A DNA stretch of 64,000 bases from Epiperipatus broadwayi (GCA_028023455.1 JAQFVV010012400.1:11353748-11417747); one strand, 5' to 3'. Counted from the first letter of the stretch, positions 1 to 14,078 are shown. The notes: generated by a model not told the origin, from the sequence alone. Program-made: numbers and translations.

Positions 1-2690
1 TTATGAATTTATTTAATACTTTTCAAATAACATTTATCAATCCAGCAGTGAAATAATTGTTTAAGGAGATATATACTGTATTATTTACTGATATCAAAAA
101 TATAATTTCTATATTGAATGCATATTAGGTTTACATCCTGAAATACTGGCAAAGCCCAGAAGCAAGATCTATACATCAAATCAGTAACACTCTATACACT
201 GATTCAACAAAGAATGCATCTAAAAAATAATATGACATACATCAGCACTACAAAATATATCAATTGACAAGATAAAGTCATGGCAATAAGCTACACGTGG
301 CTTTATATAAAAATACATCATAAATAAATCCATATTTTGGAATTATAAGGCAAAGCAAAAGCAAGTGGTAGCATGAACTCAAAGAACAAAGCTACATCTG
401 AGGACAATTTATAAGCTAGGACTCTATCTCTAGACATATAACTATCAAAATACAATAAAAATACTAATATTTGTCATAAAGCACTGTATGCTTAAATATG
501 AGACAATGAATGATATAATTCACATAAACATCATTACATAAGAGAGATATAAAGCCTTTATCTCTTTAAAAACATTGGAAAGATTGGAATATACATAAAA
601 AGCAAGAGAGAGACTAATGTGCAATCTCTTAAATAATACAACAGCAAACTGATGTGTATCGCTGATAATGTAAATAATCACTGCCAAATATGGCCTAATA
701 AAATAAATTATGGCATAAAAATAATCAATAAAATATATATCAGCTTCTATTATGTTTATCATAAGCATATACATTCATATAAATAACTTCATAAAAAGCA
801 ATTACATATAACACTTTAAAATACATGATAAAATGAAATATTCTGAAAACTTTTGGGTAAATGCAGCTTATAAATAATTTATACAATTATACCCAATAAC
901 AATGTATAGAATAAAATAAAGCAAAATGTATAGCACATTATTGAGACTTAAAACTATACCCTCTTACTAAATAAAAATTAAGTCCTTTATCCTTGGTATT
1001 TCAAAAATTTAACATAATACAGTCACTGTAAATGCCTTTCTAAAAACATTGAAGATTTCTCTAATTTATTTAAATACAGCAAAAATTCAGACTATGTATG
1101 AAGCATTTTAAAATAAACATTAGCAATCAAATTCCATCTAACACTAACATAAGAAAATATTTATGGCCATTTACATTTTGCAAAATATATTTCAAAATAA
1201 ATACAAACACTGATGCCTCTTTAACTATTTTTATATAATATACTAATTCCTCCTTATTTTTTTGGAAAGCAAATATTAATGATAAAATTTGAGGGATATT
1301 TTTTCCTTTGAAAAATAATATATTTCATAGCACAGCAGGCTTTTGATTAATAATAATAGTAAAAGTGATGAGCAGACATTTATAATAGAAACAGAATATG
1401 TTTATAATATTTGAATGAGATTAATTCAAGAGCATTCATGTTTTAAAAATATAATTCAAAGATAAATATAATGTGTCTGAATATATTTTTCATTAAATAT
1501 CCGGGAATATTACTGTTCCAATTGCATACAATAAGTAAATAAACTTCTATAAAGTATCAAAAGTCAATAACTTGAGTTTTCTTACTTTTATTGAATTGAA
1601 AGTGTTAATGATATATAGCAGGTAAACTGTTTCCACCCCACTGATACCAATAATGATGTTATTTTTAAATGGAATAACATTTAAAAATAATTTAGCTTGT
1701 AAAATAAATGAATATTATTCTTTTAATTTGATGTTTATAAGCATAAAATGTATATTATAATAATTATAAAAAAATTCATTTTAATGCACCATTAAAATAT
1801 ATTTCAATAATTCTAAAAATCCTCATTTGAGATTAAATTAATTATTTTCATATCAGAGTAGAATTAAGTTCAATAAAAATATTTATAAATTCTTATTAAT
1901 AAAAGGCAGGTTCTACAATCTAGAATTCAACAGTCTGTCATTTCAAAATGATAAATCCAGAGAAAACCACCTTTCATGGTATAATCCTTTAAATAATATA
2001 TATTTTTCTTAAATAAAAACTGTGTACTAATATTTAAATAGTTTAAAGTTTTTAGCAGTCTTGATATTTCCATATGTAATAAATTTAATTTACTAAAATA
2101 TTTATTTTTAACACATAAATTAGAAAAAATATAAGTTCTTACACAACAATGCTAATATAGAAATTCCTCAAATCACACAGGTCACATAAGAATAATTTAA
2201 TTATTAATAATATTTTTGTTGATTTTTCCACAGTCTTTCCTTTGCAATGTAAAGTTTAAGTTTTAGTAGTTTCAGTTTAAATCTTCTGATCCTGGATGAA
2301 TTAAATTGGCAATCCATATTTTACTTTTAAAAATAACCAAAATTTATTAAAAGCAATTAAAACTTGATAAAAATTTAACAGTTAAATGAACAAGTAATTG
2401 AAAATTAATTACACATAAGAGAGTTAATAATGTTACTAGTCCTACTTATAAACTATGTAATGTGACTGATTTTTTAATGAGTAAAATTGACATCTAGTTT
2501 ACTAACTTTTGACCTCTATTTATTAGTTTTTAAAAATTAATTAGTACTCTGGGAAATATTATTAAAATAACAAAATTTAAATATCTGTCTCGGTTTTAAT
2601 TATTATAACTTTAAATTAAATTATTTAAAAAAAAACAATAATATATTATAGTAAAAATAAAATAATATATAATATATTACATTATTTTGA
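1..2690. other. AT-rich gene-free stretch
   Basis: I see no gene, tRNA or recognisable transposon here. The sequence is dominated by A/T runs with dispersed short TATA and TTAA motifs. Open frames are short, AT-driven and lack recognisable motifs. It could be intergenic or intronic. Confidence 0.5.
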
Positions 2691-3407
2691 CTAACATTAT
2701 TTGGTACTTGTCTTATAGCTAAAAACGCTGTTCTATGGCATGGTTTTCATGCTAAAACACATAAAAATGCTGTTTCCACGGCCGGCACGTTCTAACCCGC
2801 GTTTTCTATAATACAACTTTTTTGTTGTGCTACAGAATGCAGGCCACTATGTCGCGTCACAGTACAGCATGTATGTCACTAAGCAGCAATTACATTTTCC
2901 GAATTTGCACAGTTTATAAAATAATTACGGCTTGATGAGAGTTTGTATTTGAATTGTATTGAAATGTTGTTTTCATTTGATTTTTTTTTATTTTAAACTA
3001 TTGAAATGTTCAGATTTTTTAAAACAATAATTGTAAGACTTTTTACAACATACTGTATTGAACTTTTATTTGGATAAAGGTTAAATATCTATGTTTTTAT
3101 TGAGTTGCAATTAGGTAACATGTCAAGTAACGTACTGTTAGTAACATTCCACGAGACAAAGAAGATTCTACCGTCTGTATATTTTTGAAGTAAAAAAGAG
3201 CAGTATGAAAAAAATATCCAGTAAGAAAAGTCCAAATATACAGGTTTTTTTTGTAAATTTAATAAAAAGAAAATATTATAAACATGTTTAATAATTAAAG
3301 AAGACATTTGTATGTGTTTGTTGTTGTTTAAAAAAGTTTGAGTTTCTTTCTTCTGTCCGAGTACGCTTACGATTTTGAATTTTTTTATTTTAGCATTACA
3401 AACAGAA

Positions 3408-3536
3408 CCTAACCCTAAAACTAACCCTAACCCTAAAACTAACCCTAAACCTAACCCTAAACTAACCCTAAACCTAACCCTAAAACTAACCCTAAACTAA
3501 CCCTAAAACTAACCCTCAAACTAACCCTAAATCTAA
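3408..3536 (+). repeat. Degenerate telomere-like (CCCTAA) minisatellite
   Basis: About 130 bases are built from AACCCTAA units with variants such as CCCTAAAACTAA and CCCTAAACCTAA. The pattern matches the C-rich strand of TTAGGG telomere repeats but is irregular. It lies inside the TIR element, so it is more likely a transposon-borne minisatellite than a fused chromosome end. Confidence 0.8.
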
Positions 3537-3596
3537 CTGTAACAACTTTTCCTTTTATTATGATTATTATTTTTTAGTTAAACAACAACAAAAAAA

Positions 3597-3735
3597 GTCG
3601 TAACACAAGTAAAAAAATATCCGATAGAAAATTGATAAAAAAAAAAGCCGTAACACAAGCAAAAAAATATCCGATTGAAAATTGATAAAAAAAAGCCGTA
3701 ACACAATTTAAAAAGTATACGATATAAAAAATACA
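3597..3735 (+). repeat. About 48-bp tandem repeat, 3 units
   Basis: Units start near 3597, 3647 and 3695 with GTCGTAACAC or GCCGTAACAC, followed by an A-run, ATATCCGAT, GAAAATTGATA and another A-run. The third unit is diverged. It lies just right of the telomere-like tract inside the TIR element. Confidence 0.75.
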
Positions 3736-3989
3736 AATCAAATTGTAATTTGTTGATTTTATTTTACATAAATTTATAATTACAAATTTATTATTATCAT
3801 TTAAATTGTATACGTTAATAAAAAATAATATTTAAAAAAGACGATTTTGTTTTGTTTTTATTTTCGCATTACAAAAAAGCACAGAAAAATTATTAAAATC
3901 AAAGGCCCGTGAATGTTCATATTTTATAGTTTTAGCATGAAAACAGCCATCCAACGGCATCTTTAGCCATAATACAAGCACCCATTATT

Positions 3990-5090
3990 TTATATTATTT
4001 TTTAAACATATTTACATTACATGATTTCAGAACATTTTTTAAGTAAAACTTTTTAAAGCAAAGATTTTAAAAATAATTTTTAATATTGTACCTACAAGGA
4101 AGTTAAAATAAAAATTTACGTCTCATACATACACATACACCAATACACCCATTTACTTGAAAAATAAATAACTCAACTAATAAAATTAATTATTTACATT
4201 TTTCAATAATATAATTTAAAATTTATTTACTTAAATTAATTTTTATCACAACTGATATTAAATAAAGCATAATTCTTATTAACAAATTATTTAAATAAAA
4301 TGTATTTTTATTAATAAATAATTTAAATATTAATAATTTAGCATTAAAAATTTTAAATTATCTTTAGATTTAAAATTATCTTTAGATTTTAACTCTAATA
4401 TTGACTTTTAACACACTAATAATTAATATTAAGGTAGTTTTACTCTCAATATTTTTAAAATTAAATCATTAACATTTCAAGATAATGGTACTCCCAAAAT
4501 TAAACATTTTAAAATTATAGACAAATTATTAAAATGACTTTTAAAACTATTAACTATTATAATAGTTATTATAGGTTGGCTCAAAGAATATATCAGCATG
4601 TAATTTGTAAGCAATAAGACAGTTGACTTACTACAAAATTAAACTATGGGAAAAAATTTTTTTTTAAAATACTGAACAACTATATTACTGGACATTTAAC
4701 ATTTATCTCTATGGATAAAGCTAAAGGTCACAATATATATATATATTGTAACGATATATAAATATGTCGTTACATTAATTTAAAAGAAAAACTTAAAAGT
4801 TCGCAAATAAAAGTAAAAAACTAAACGCTAAAATTAAAAATGTTTGTTATACGTATATACATTCGCACAGATGCTAAACTTTAAAAATATTTTTTTTAAT
4901 AAATAAAAAAAAGGTATTTGAATGTATTTTTTATAAAAAAAAAAGATTTATAAAAGTATTTTAATAAAAAAAATAACGTAAGTTAAAATAAAAACAGGTA
5001 TTAATTAATTCCTGTAATCTATAAATGGAAATGATTGTTTATTAATTATCTAAAAGCTGTTTAATTAAAAAGTCAGATGGAAAGTTAGAT
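3990..5090. other. AT-rich gene-free stretch with one hairpin
   Basis: No gene seen. At 4747-4774 TGTAACGA is followed 12 bases later by TCGTTACA, an 8-bp perfect inverted repeat in an AT-rich context. Nothing else is recognisable. Confidence 0.4.
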
Positions 5091-5109
5091 AAAAGAAGAA
5101 AGGGATTTT

Positions 5110-5425
5110 AGCTTGACCAATGGAAGCCAAATAAAGGCCTGGACCATAACGAAAAAACAGAACAGTGACGTTTTTGTTCATGGAATCCATAGGAGGACTA
5201 TAAAAAGAAAAAAATATTGAGTTCCAGTCAGAGAGAGCTTTTTCCAACTTGATTTTGGTGAGTCTGGCGACAAGACGCACTTGTCGTCCTCACTCACTTA
5301 TTTAAAAATGCAAAGACTGTGATACCAGGACAGAACCAGCAACTGCCACCTCCAAAACATCAGACCGGTCTTCCAGGAAAGTCTGCGTGGGAATTGCCAA
5401 TGGGAACAGGGACTTCTCTACCGTA
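5110..5425 (+). promoter_or_regulatory. Promoter-like segment with possible first exon
   Basis: This stretch is clearly less AT-rich than its surroundings. In order it has a CCAATGG box (about 5117), a TGACGT CRE-like core (about 5166), TATAAAAAG (5199-5207) and, about 27 bases on, a CAGTC start-like site. Further down, GGCGACAAG and CTTGTCGTC form a 9-bp hairpin with a 5-base loop (about 5266-5288). ACC/GTAAGC near 5420 resembles a splice donor. Together this resembles a Pol II promoter with a non-coding first exon, or part of an LTR. No coding frame could be assigned. The element order is what I see; function is inference. Confidence 0.3.
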
Positions 5426-5429
5426 AGCA

Positions 5430-8400
5430 ATAGAACTGAACAATTGTTAAAAATCATAACATTAATTAAGAACTTTAAAGATTGATAAGTAAATTTATTT
5501 TTATAAAAAGGAACTTTTCTCTGACCTATGTGTCAACTAAATTGATAATGTGAAATTTTATATATATGTATGCGTTTGATAAAAAAAAAAAAATCATTTC
5601 CATTTATTATTTATTGTATTGATATTTATTGTTAAATTTTAAATGAGTAAATTTTAAGTTGTTTATAGACGCTTGCATGGATTCGTTTGCGGTTAATTAT
5701 ATTTTGGTTTTCATATTTGATCAAAATATATAGACATTCGATAAATAATGATACCTTACGGTGAGTATCTAAAATGTATTTATTCGGATGTCTTTTAAGT
5801 TATTGGTGACAACGCAAGTATCTTATGGTGAATACTATTGGGTTACTTATAAGTTTCCCTCTGCGATTGTCGGTATCAATAATTTTGTATTTTGATCGTT
5901 TATGTTTATTTTGAAATGTTTTTGACCGTGGAATCTATGTAATCGATCTATACCCAACATTTTTAAACAATCTGTGCGAACGTATTTAAATGTTAAAATT
6001 AAGTCGGGCGTGAATGGCTATATAGATTTGTAAAGTTATATTAGGGGAGGGAAATCTTAGGTTATTTGTGTTGTTGTTGAATTGGGTCAATGGATTGGAT
6101 ATATTTGTGTAATTAGTAGATGTAGTATGAGTTTCGCTACGTGCAGAATCGCTGTATACACCGCACCAACCTTTTGCCTATGGATGGGATTTTAAGTTGG
6201 CAAAAAGGATCGCGGTCCCTTCCTATGGAGTTTTGATTTTATTGTTCTTCTTGCTATACAGACATCATATTCCTGTATTAGACAAGAGTCAATGTTTTCT
6301 TAAAATATATTGTTCAGATGTCCATTCCTGACAGTATAGTATCTTTGTGCTGTTGTATTTTCATGCTACATTGAATACATAAATGTATCGGATGGATTGA
6401 TGCCAGTTTGACTGCGAATTTTAGCCTAGGGTTAAATAGGGATAGAATGTTTTATTTTCAAATGCAGATCTATGTAGTCTATTCATACTTGACAATCTAA
6501 ATAAAAAAAAAATTAAAATAATTGAAATTTATATAAATGTAAAATTAAAGAGTAATAAGAATATAAAAATCTACAAATGTTAAACCTATTCCTCGAGTTT
6601 AGAATGATTTTATATGTGCATAAATAAATATTTTATGTGTTAATTTCTGGCAGTGGCTTTTACTCTTTGATATTTAAGATATAAAGTTTATAGATTTTTA
6701 TCTATGCGTTTCCGCTGAGCTAGTGACTTGGGCTAACGATCAGAATATTTAAATAAAGTGGAATCTTAACAGCGCGTATCTGCCTACTCTATAAATTTTT
6801 CTAGGCTCAAATGCCTAGATGGCGCCCTTGTAGAGCAGATATTGTGTTTGCGGTCTTCACTTTCATTCCGATTGGTACAATATATATATATTGTAACCTT
6901 CCCTTCTGGTTCTTCAACTATCTCTACCATACCTTCTCTCTATGGGGCTTGAAACTTGTGATACATCAAAACATAAGATAAACTTTAGAGACAATTACAA
7001 CATAGGAGTTTTAACATTGAGAAATATATAAAATACACTCCACAATGGCATTACTATTGTAAAAATTCTCTCACTACTATCATATTATAATCATTAGGAA
7101 AATCCCAACAACAAACAATGACTAACAATATTTTATTCAAATAAAACACTTTAACTACTCTTATATAATTTAAGAATCTCGAAATACTAACATTAAAACA
7201 AAAATTATATTAAATTAAAAAAATTAATGCTATCCTATGGCTATCTCATGGAACATAATTATTCTATTCTAAAATATAATATGACAATTAGATTGATAAT
7301 TAAATAATTGAATCACAAGAGGGATTTTACTGAGATTCAACTATTTAAATAAAATCACACTTACTATTATCCTTGATTAACCTTCTATTTGAAAATTAAT
7401 CTAACTATAATAATAAGACATGAAAATGAACGATCTCTATCTACTCATTACTTTCCCTTAATTTATTTTCCTAAGATTTATTCTCATACTTATACAACAA
7501 TCACTATGGACTATTTATTTTTATTATAATCAAAAGTTTATTATATGATTGTTATCTACACAGTCTATATCTTTCTTACTTACTTAGCATTCACTCATTG
7601 TAATTCGATCCTTTAGAATTACAAACCTTAAAATATATTTGGTCAGTAACTTGTGCTCTGAAATAATATAATACTTCTAAATTTATGATATAAAATACAT
7701 TTCAAAATTAGATTACAAAATTAGAATGTGACTCGACTATTAATTTCTATTATATGCTCTCCATTTTGTAATACGTAATAATATTTTTCAAATAAGCCTA
7801 CAAGATTCTTTTATATCTACTAAAAATATGAAATACTACAAACTCCTTTTAATATAGTTATAATTTAAAAGCAATGGATAATTAATGTAGCAATTATAAA
7901 TTCTTACATAAACTCTTCAAATAAAGCATGTAATTAATATATGCTATGTATAATTCTATGTGGATAAGGCACTTTATTGATATGACCTTGTGATGGAAAT
8001 GACTCTCAAAGGCACTGAAATTGTTAATACAAAATTTAAATTAAAATATTCATTTATTTATAACAATAATAATGAACAATAAACAGCTATACATCTTATG
8101 TTAAATAATTCATTAGCAAAATAATCATTAACAATAAAATTATTTACATTCATCACAGACAGACATAATAATTATTCTATATGAATTAACCTTCCCCATA
8201 TTTATTATACAATTTTACAATTCATGAGTTATCTCGTGGTTATCTTCTTCATCATCTTTCCCTATTTACCTTAAATTTTGTAACTCCATATATTTTAATA
8301 CAATAATATTTAAATTATACTTCATATTCAAAATTTGTCTAAAATATTGCACTACAATCTCATCAACAAAAATTATTGCTGCTATGGTAATATTACAAAA

Positions 8401-11400
8401 AAAAAAAAAAAAACAACAATATTTGTAATGTATTCAAAATTCATAGTGAAATTGGAGATTCTTTTTCATATAATGTAATTCATTTTATACATTCATTCTC
8501 TATCTCTCATTTACATTTTCTGTTTATTTTTGATCTCAGGTATCATTATTCATATAATAATTTATTCAGATTTTATTCAAATATAAAGTATTTGTTCTAT
8601 ATATGATCTTACTATTTTTCAAGTAATCTTTCAAAATTTAGAAGAAAAACTATAAATTCTTAAAATATTTAATCAACTTTCGATGCCTAATATATTCTTA
8701 TTTACCCCAACACTTCATGGATAAGAAACTGATTTTATCAAAATTATTATATCATAATAGAGGGATGGAGGTTTCCTTTACTTATGAGGTGTCATATTTT
8801 GGCAGGTAATAATTTTCCTAATGATCTTACCCCAATTTTCTTTGGCTTATTCAGCAAGCACTTACGGTATATACTACACTCACATCTTTGCAGAAAATGC
8901 TCTCATCTCTTTCTAATAAATTATATAGGTATCATAATGATTATCTCATTCAACTATTCAATCAGTTCTTCAGGATGATATTTTTATATCCTATCCTGGA
9001 ATTTCAACTCATTTTCCTTACGGTGTCTTTAGCATCTATTGCTATACTAGCTATGGATTAATAATATCCAATCTTCTCATTAAATATTTTTCTATCCACA
9101 TTTGAAATCATGTTCCAAAACAGATAGTCTACCTTTATCATTATCAATATGATACTGATTTTTTGATTTATATAACAAATGAGATCATGATTTTTTTTTA
9201 CACTAACATTCATTCTTTTCTTACTCTCATGAATAACATTACATTTTATAATATTTTTATTTTCATAGAATCCTATAAATTTTTATTTATCACCACTAGT
9301 TCGTTCCCTTTTGTCAAATATACTTTATGATAATAAATGTGAACTACCTCTGTAAAACATTTTAACACACTCAATTTTTTTAAAAATATATATACCAGCT
9401 AAAATATAAAGTTAAAATTTTATACTCCTATCACACTTTTGTGTTATAACTTATGTATACTCTCTTCATATCTTTAAGCATACTCTTTGTTCTTTTTTCT
9501 TGTTTTTTTTTAAACAAGAATGAATAATAAAAAAGTTAATACCTTTCAACTTTATATACCAGATTGCATATAAAAATGGTTTCAATTATTGCTAATTATA
9601 ATACATTTATATTTCATATCAAGCAAAATATATTAATAATAAATTTAAAATTACAATCCTTGTCTCTTTGTTTTGTTTTTTAAATAACCAATTTCAAATC
9701 CTAGTTTAATACTACCATGGTAACCCAATAGGTGTTTACCATTCTTCGCATGTTTGGGTGCTTCTCATACATATCTTCTTTCTGTCAGAACACATTATAT
9801 TTAAACAAAACATTTGACAAGCACAACACTAACTGGACAAAAGTTCTGAATTGGCTGCATCCTTCCTTCTTGATTAGTTTAAAGTTACATGCACATAATT
9901 ATACTCTTGAAAAATACATTAATGAAAGAGTTTAATAAATCTTCTCAATACAACTTCACATTATTTTCCCATCTTACAAAACTTTAAAATATGTTTAAAT
10001 AATTCATCAATAAGTTTACTTCACTTAGTTCTTTACTTTCCTCTTACTTAGTAATCTTGTAAAATGTAACTACATATGAATAAATTCATTTAACTTTCTG
10101 TATTATAGTGTATCATCTTCATGACTGTCATCTACTATTAAAAAGTTAAACAGACTTTTTTGATTATTCTTCCCATTTTTATTGTTTCTTTCTTATAATA
10201 ATATAATAAGATTTTACTTTCTATGAAAACATGAGAAATATTAATTCATCTTTTATCTGTCCTCCTTCTTATTCATTATTAAATATATGTTAAACATTTT
10301 CTTCTCCAAAATTTTTCAAGTTATTTATCACACATCAATTATTCAATTCACACAGAATATCAACTTTTATTAGACTTATCACTCTCATCTAAGTCATTAT
10401 TTTTAAAGGCTGATAAAATACTTTTACAAGTTTTAAAAATGATTTTTAGGAATTTTAGACTTGTTTCTCATTTTTAATATATGACTAATAAAATTATTTA
10501 ATTTGACATAAATAAATGAATGTTTTCTTATGTAAATGCAGATATATTTTTCTTTAAGGAAATGTAATTCCTCTTCTTTCTCATGATTATCCCAAATAAG
10601 AATAATAACTTTAGCTTTTCTTTTAAACTTCTTTTAGATATCATTTTAGTTATAAATAGATGATCAGGACTTCAATTAGATTGCAATGAAGAAAGTGGTT
10701 TACACTCACTCCATGATATTAATGATTTAAACAGCTTTTAATTATTATTTTTGTCATTTAAAACTTTAAATATTTTTAAAACGTTTTATAATTTTTATTG
10801 AGAAATAATATTGAAATAGTTCCCTGCTTTATTTTTTTCACGAATCTGTACTTTTATCATCTGCTCTTCTTTCTCTTAATAAACCCTGGGATAAAGTGAC
10901 ATCAGAAAACTACTTACTTAAATCTCATTGGTCAATATTCCAAATCAACTATTACAACTTTTAAATAAATATTTTTTGTCTCTATTTAAAATAATTAAAA
11001 TCAATAAATATTTTACAAATGAAACTAATTTAAACCATTTCTTCTAAACTAAAGTATTAAGTATAATTAGGTTTTTAATATATGATATTATTATTGAATT
11101 TAAATACAAAGTTTATGAAGAAATATTTATACTTAAAATATATTATTACAATAATTTTAAAATAAATTATTATCTTGTGATCTCTAATTATTCCTTCTTT
11201 TATTTACTACAATTTTATCTATTTAGTTTTTAAAGAAACATTGTAATAAAAATAAATTAAACCCAACTTTATAAGTAATGCTGTTTATTTGGATTGACAA
11301 TTATTGTATTGAAATTATATAGTGGATTATAATATAAATGATTATGAATAAAGATGGTTATTAAATTTCTACAGAATTCTATCTTTAATCTTTATGCACT

Positions 11401-11700
11401 AAGTCATTTATTTATGTTATACCAAAATTTATAGCCTTACTATTATCTCAATTTAAAATTTAAAACTTTGGAACCATAAAAAAGTCTGAATATATTTTTA
11501 AGATTGATGAAAAATCAACCTTCAATGCCAATTTATTTTACCAGATAAAATTTGGTGTTATTTACAAATTCATTTAAATGATTTTTTGAGAATCTAATTT
11601 GTAAATTATTTTAGTAATATATTCAGACTTAATTGTACCATGAATAGGCTTATATCCTCAGCTTTACATATTTTAAAAGCTGTAACATTAATTAAATGCT
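5430..11700. other. Long AT-rich gene-free stretch
   Basis: No recognisable gene, RNA or transposon. (TA)n runs lie near 6880. The T/C-rich part from about 8700 to 10900 gives only short open frames without motifs; it may be old decayed transposon DNA, but I could match it to nothing. Poly-A runs occur near 5580 and 8395. Confidence 0.45.
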
Positions 11701-11711
11701 CATTAAATATT

Positions 11712-11820
11712 ATTAAAAGCCAGTAAACACTAAAACAATACCAATATCAATCACAATCAATAATTTCAAACTGTTGTCAAGGCAACCTCCTTTTAACAAT
11801 AAAAAAGGTTATATATATTA
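11712..11820 (+). repeat. Dispersed 110-bp repeat, copy 1
   Basis: This matches 13972-14078. Both begin TTAAAAGCC, share CAATTTCAAACTGTTGTC then AAGGCAAC, and end in a GGTTATATATATA run. The second copy directly abuts the fold-back element at 14079. It is a dispersed repeat of unknown class. Confidence 0.75.
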
Positions 11821-12020
11821 TAACGGGACAGCCTATTTGATAGCCTTAGTTGAGGCATCAAATATAACGGAACGGCATTTAATCATCCCAGTTGATGTAT
11901 TAATTGTAATATAATCAATTATATTTAATGTTTAGAAATCATTAACTTAATGCTTCATAGTTAGGTTCGCCAAATATAACAGAATGGATTATATTTAAAA
12001 TCTAAGTTGGTCTTGTTAAA
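11819..12020 (+). repeat. Degenerate 50-60 bp internal repeats
   Basis: Several blocks start ATAACGGGACAG, ATAACGGAACGG or ATAACAGAATGG and continue with a variant of CAGTTGATG or TAAGTTGG, suggesting three to four old units. Not assigned to any known element. Confidence 0.4.
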
Positions 12021-12211
12021 TATAAAGAGATGATTAAATTCCTTAGAAAGAGGATACGCATTTCACTACAATCGGACTTTGGGTCTTCAAGTAGAATGCT
12101 AGAAATGAATCGATGAAATACCAAGTCCATGATTATATATACCTCTATTATGCTAGCTCATTAATCTTTAAATAAGTTTAAATACAATTTAGACCAGGAC
12201 ATCCATCTTTC

Positions 12212-12226
12212 ACGCTCTTCCGATCT
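12212..12226 (+). other. 15-base match to Illumina adapter end
   Basis: ACGCTCTTCCGATCT equals the last 15 bases of the standard Illumina read-1 adapter. The flanks do not continue the adapter. It may be a chance match, a residual adapter base-called into the assembly, or a mark of a chimeric join. Confidence 0.6.
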
Positions 12227-12229
12227 TCA

Positions 12230-13970
12230 GTCACCATTATGCCACGATATTTAAACTCACGGAGAATTTGCAATCAGCTCTTTTCAGGAATAATTTCAAA
12301 AACAAGTTATTTCATATGCCTCTATATAAGCATTAATTATAACTATTATTCATATGACACTTATAATACTAGCATATATATAATATAATTCAATAATGAT
12401 TAGACAAAGAGATCACGTTAACAAATCAATATTTAATAAACAATAAAAAATATAATAGAATAGATAATAAAATATTAATAAATAAATACGGATGAATTTT
12501 ATCATTTTAAAAGAATATTAATAAATGATATTTTTTTATTTAATACCCTATGATAAAACTCAATACTATAATAAACTTTCAAAAATTAAAGAAAATAGCT
12601 TAAATTAACAGATATATAAAAACAATATCTGGGTTCAAAAATTAATAATTTATGTAACTTATTAATTTATTTACTGTTCTTATTTATATGCTTCACAATT
12701 ACCCATATATAAGTATTATTTGCCATTGTATAACTTATATATTATATGTATTTTTAATAAATAAAAATACATTAAACGTTTACAATATTACGTAGTAAAC
12801 ACAATACAATCCTGTTTAAGACATCTGTCAAATAATAACTATTTTTTATATCCCTCATCTAATTTAATGAATTATGTTAAGCTTTCAATTAATTATATTT
12901 AATAATAAATATAATTTTCCTTTTAAGATATATATGATGCGATGCCAAATTTGAAATAAAGATAATAATAATAATAATAAACATATTAAAATAATATAAG
13001 CATTATTATAATATATGTAAATAAATATATAAAGGGAACTTAGTTATAAGAGAGTTGAGAGTAGATATTGAAGTCTATAGTTCATCATCCCAATGAAGAT
13101 CTCTTACGAAGCATATCACCAATCCATTTGTACAATGATGATTCCATTTATCCTTAAACGATAAACTGTTAATAACATCCAATGACCGGATTAATGTGAA
13201 ATAAAATAAATATTCTTCGAATGTAGATGTTCTTAATCTTCATTTCTCTATTATCACTAGACGTTCTATATATTCAATATTTCAAAATATTTTAAAATAG
13301 CATGCAAGGTTGGTTTCGAAACCTTTTACGATATAATGAGTGTACTACTCAGTGCACATTGTTTTATCCTTAATATATATAATTATCTTAAATTTATATA
13401 TATCCGAAGAATAATGGAAGAGTTAAAACAACGTAGTTTCAAAACTTAAACAGACGTTCTTTTCCTTTATATTGCTATTCCTTTAAGATTAAGTAGAAAA
13501 TTAAATATATTTTCCTTGCAGACTTTGAATCCACAAATTATTTTAATTTAAAAAAGTTAATATTTAAATTCCAATCGCTAAATAGTAGTATTGATAGAAG
13601 AAAAATGATATTTTTAAAGAGAAAAGATTTTCTTTTTCTTTTTTTTTTTTTTTTTTCAGAGCACGAACGAATCTGCTCGTGTGTTATATAAGTTCATGTT
13701 TAATTCAACTATCAATTGTTCCACTGACATTAAGATTTAATAATAAAATAAAAAAAATATAAGTATTTATTCTTAACTTCAAATCTGGCATTTTACTCAA
13801 AAGCTTAAGGTATATATTATTTAAAACTTAAATGTATATATAAATAGTACATATATGTTACATAATAAAATAGTCAAATAAAAATTTATATTTATAAATA
13901 ATTTCACAAGAGATAAAACACGCTAGACTAATAATAATAACTTGTAAGTTACTATTATAATATATATCAT
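12230..13970. other. AT-rich gene-free stretch
   Basis: No gene seen. It has a short (AAT)n run near 12960. A long T-tract followed by CAG near 13660 resembles a splice acceptor, but no exon can be supported. Confidence 0.4.
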
Positions 13971-13971
13971 T

Positions 13972-14078
13972 AAAAGCCTGCCAATACTTAGACAATCCCA
14001 ATCCCAATAACAATCAACAATTTCAAACTGTTGTCAAGGCAACTTTCTTTAACTTTAATAAAGGAGGTTATATATATA
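13972..14078 (+). repeat. Dispersed 110-bp repeat, copy 2
   Basis: Second copy of the repeat at 11712-11820, in the same orientation. It ends in (TA)n exactly where the fold-back repeat begins, so the two may belong to one larger element. Confidence 0.75.

Larger units (their letters stand above)
2695..3988. mobile_element. TIR element with minisatellite core
   Basis: The left end (about 2695-2783) and the reverse complement of the right end (about 3903-3988) align over roughly 85 bases. Both read through a TACTTG/TGCTTG start, TATAGCTAAA/TATGGCTAAA, and a shared TTTTCATGCTAAAAC block. This is a pair of imperfect terminal inverted repeats, as in a non-autonomous DNA transposon. The interior holds a telomere-like minisatellite and a 48-bp tandem repeat and no coding sequence. 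I could not fix a target-site duplication because the flanks are AT-rich, so the exact ends and the superfamily are unknown. Confidence 0.55.

Noticed and set aside
3408-3536. True chromosome end or telomere fusion point
   Set aside because: Repeats are irregular, short and bracketed by inverted repeats of a transposon-like element, so a mobile minisatellite explains them better.
6826-6840. TGGCGCCC as a retroviral tRNA-Lys primer site
   Set aside because: The match stops after 8 bases and no LTR end (CA) or pol is nearby.
13650-13700. T-tract plus CAG as a splice acceptor with an exon
   Set aside because: No open frame or donor could be found; polypyrimidine runs are frequent in this sequence.
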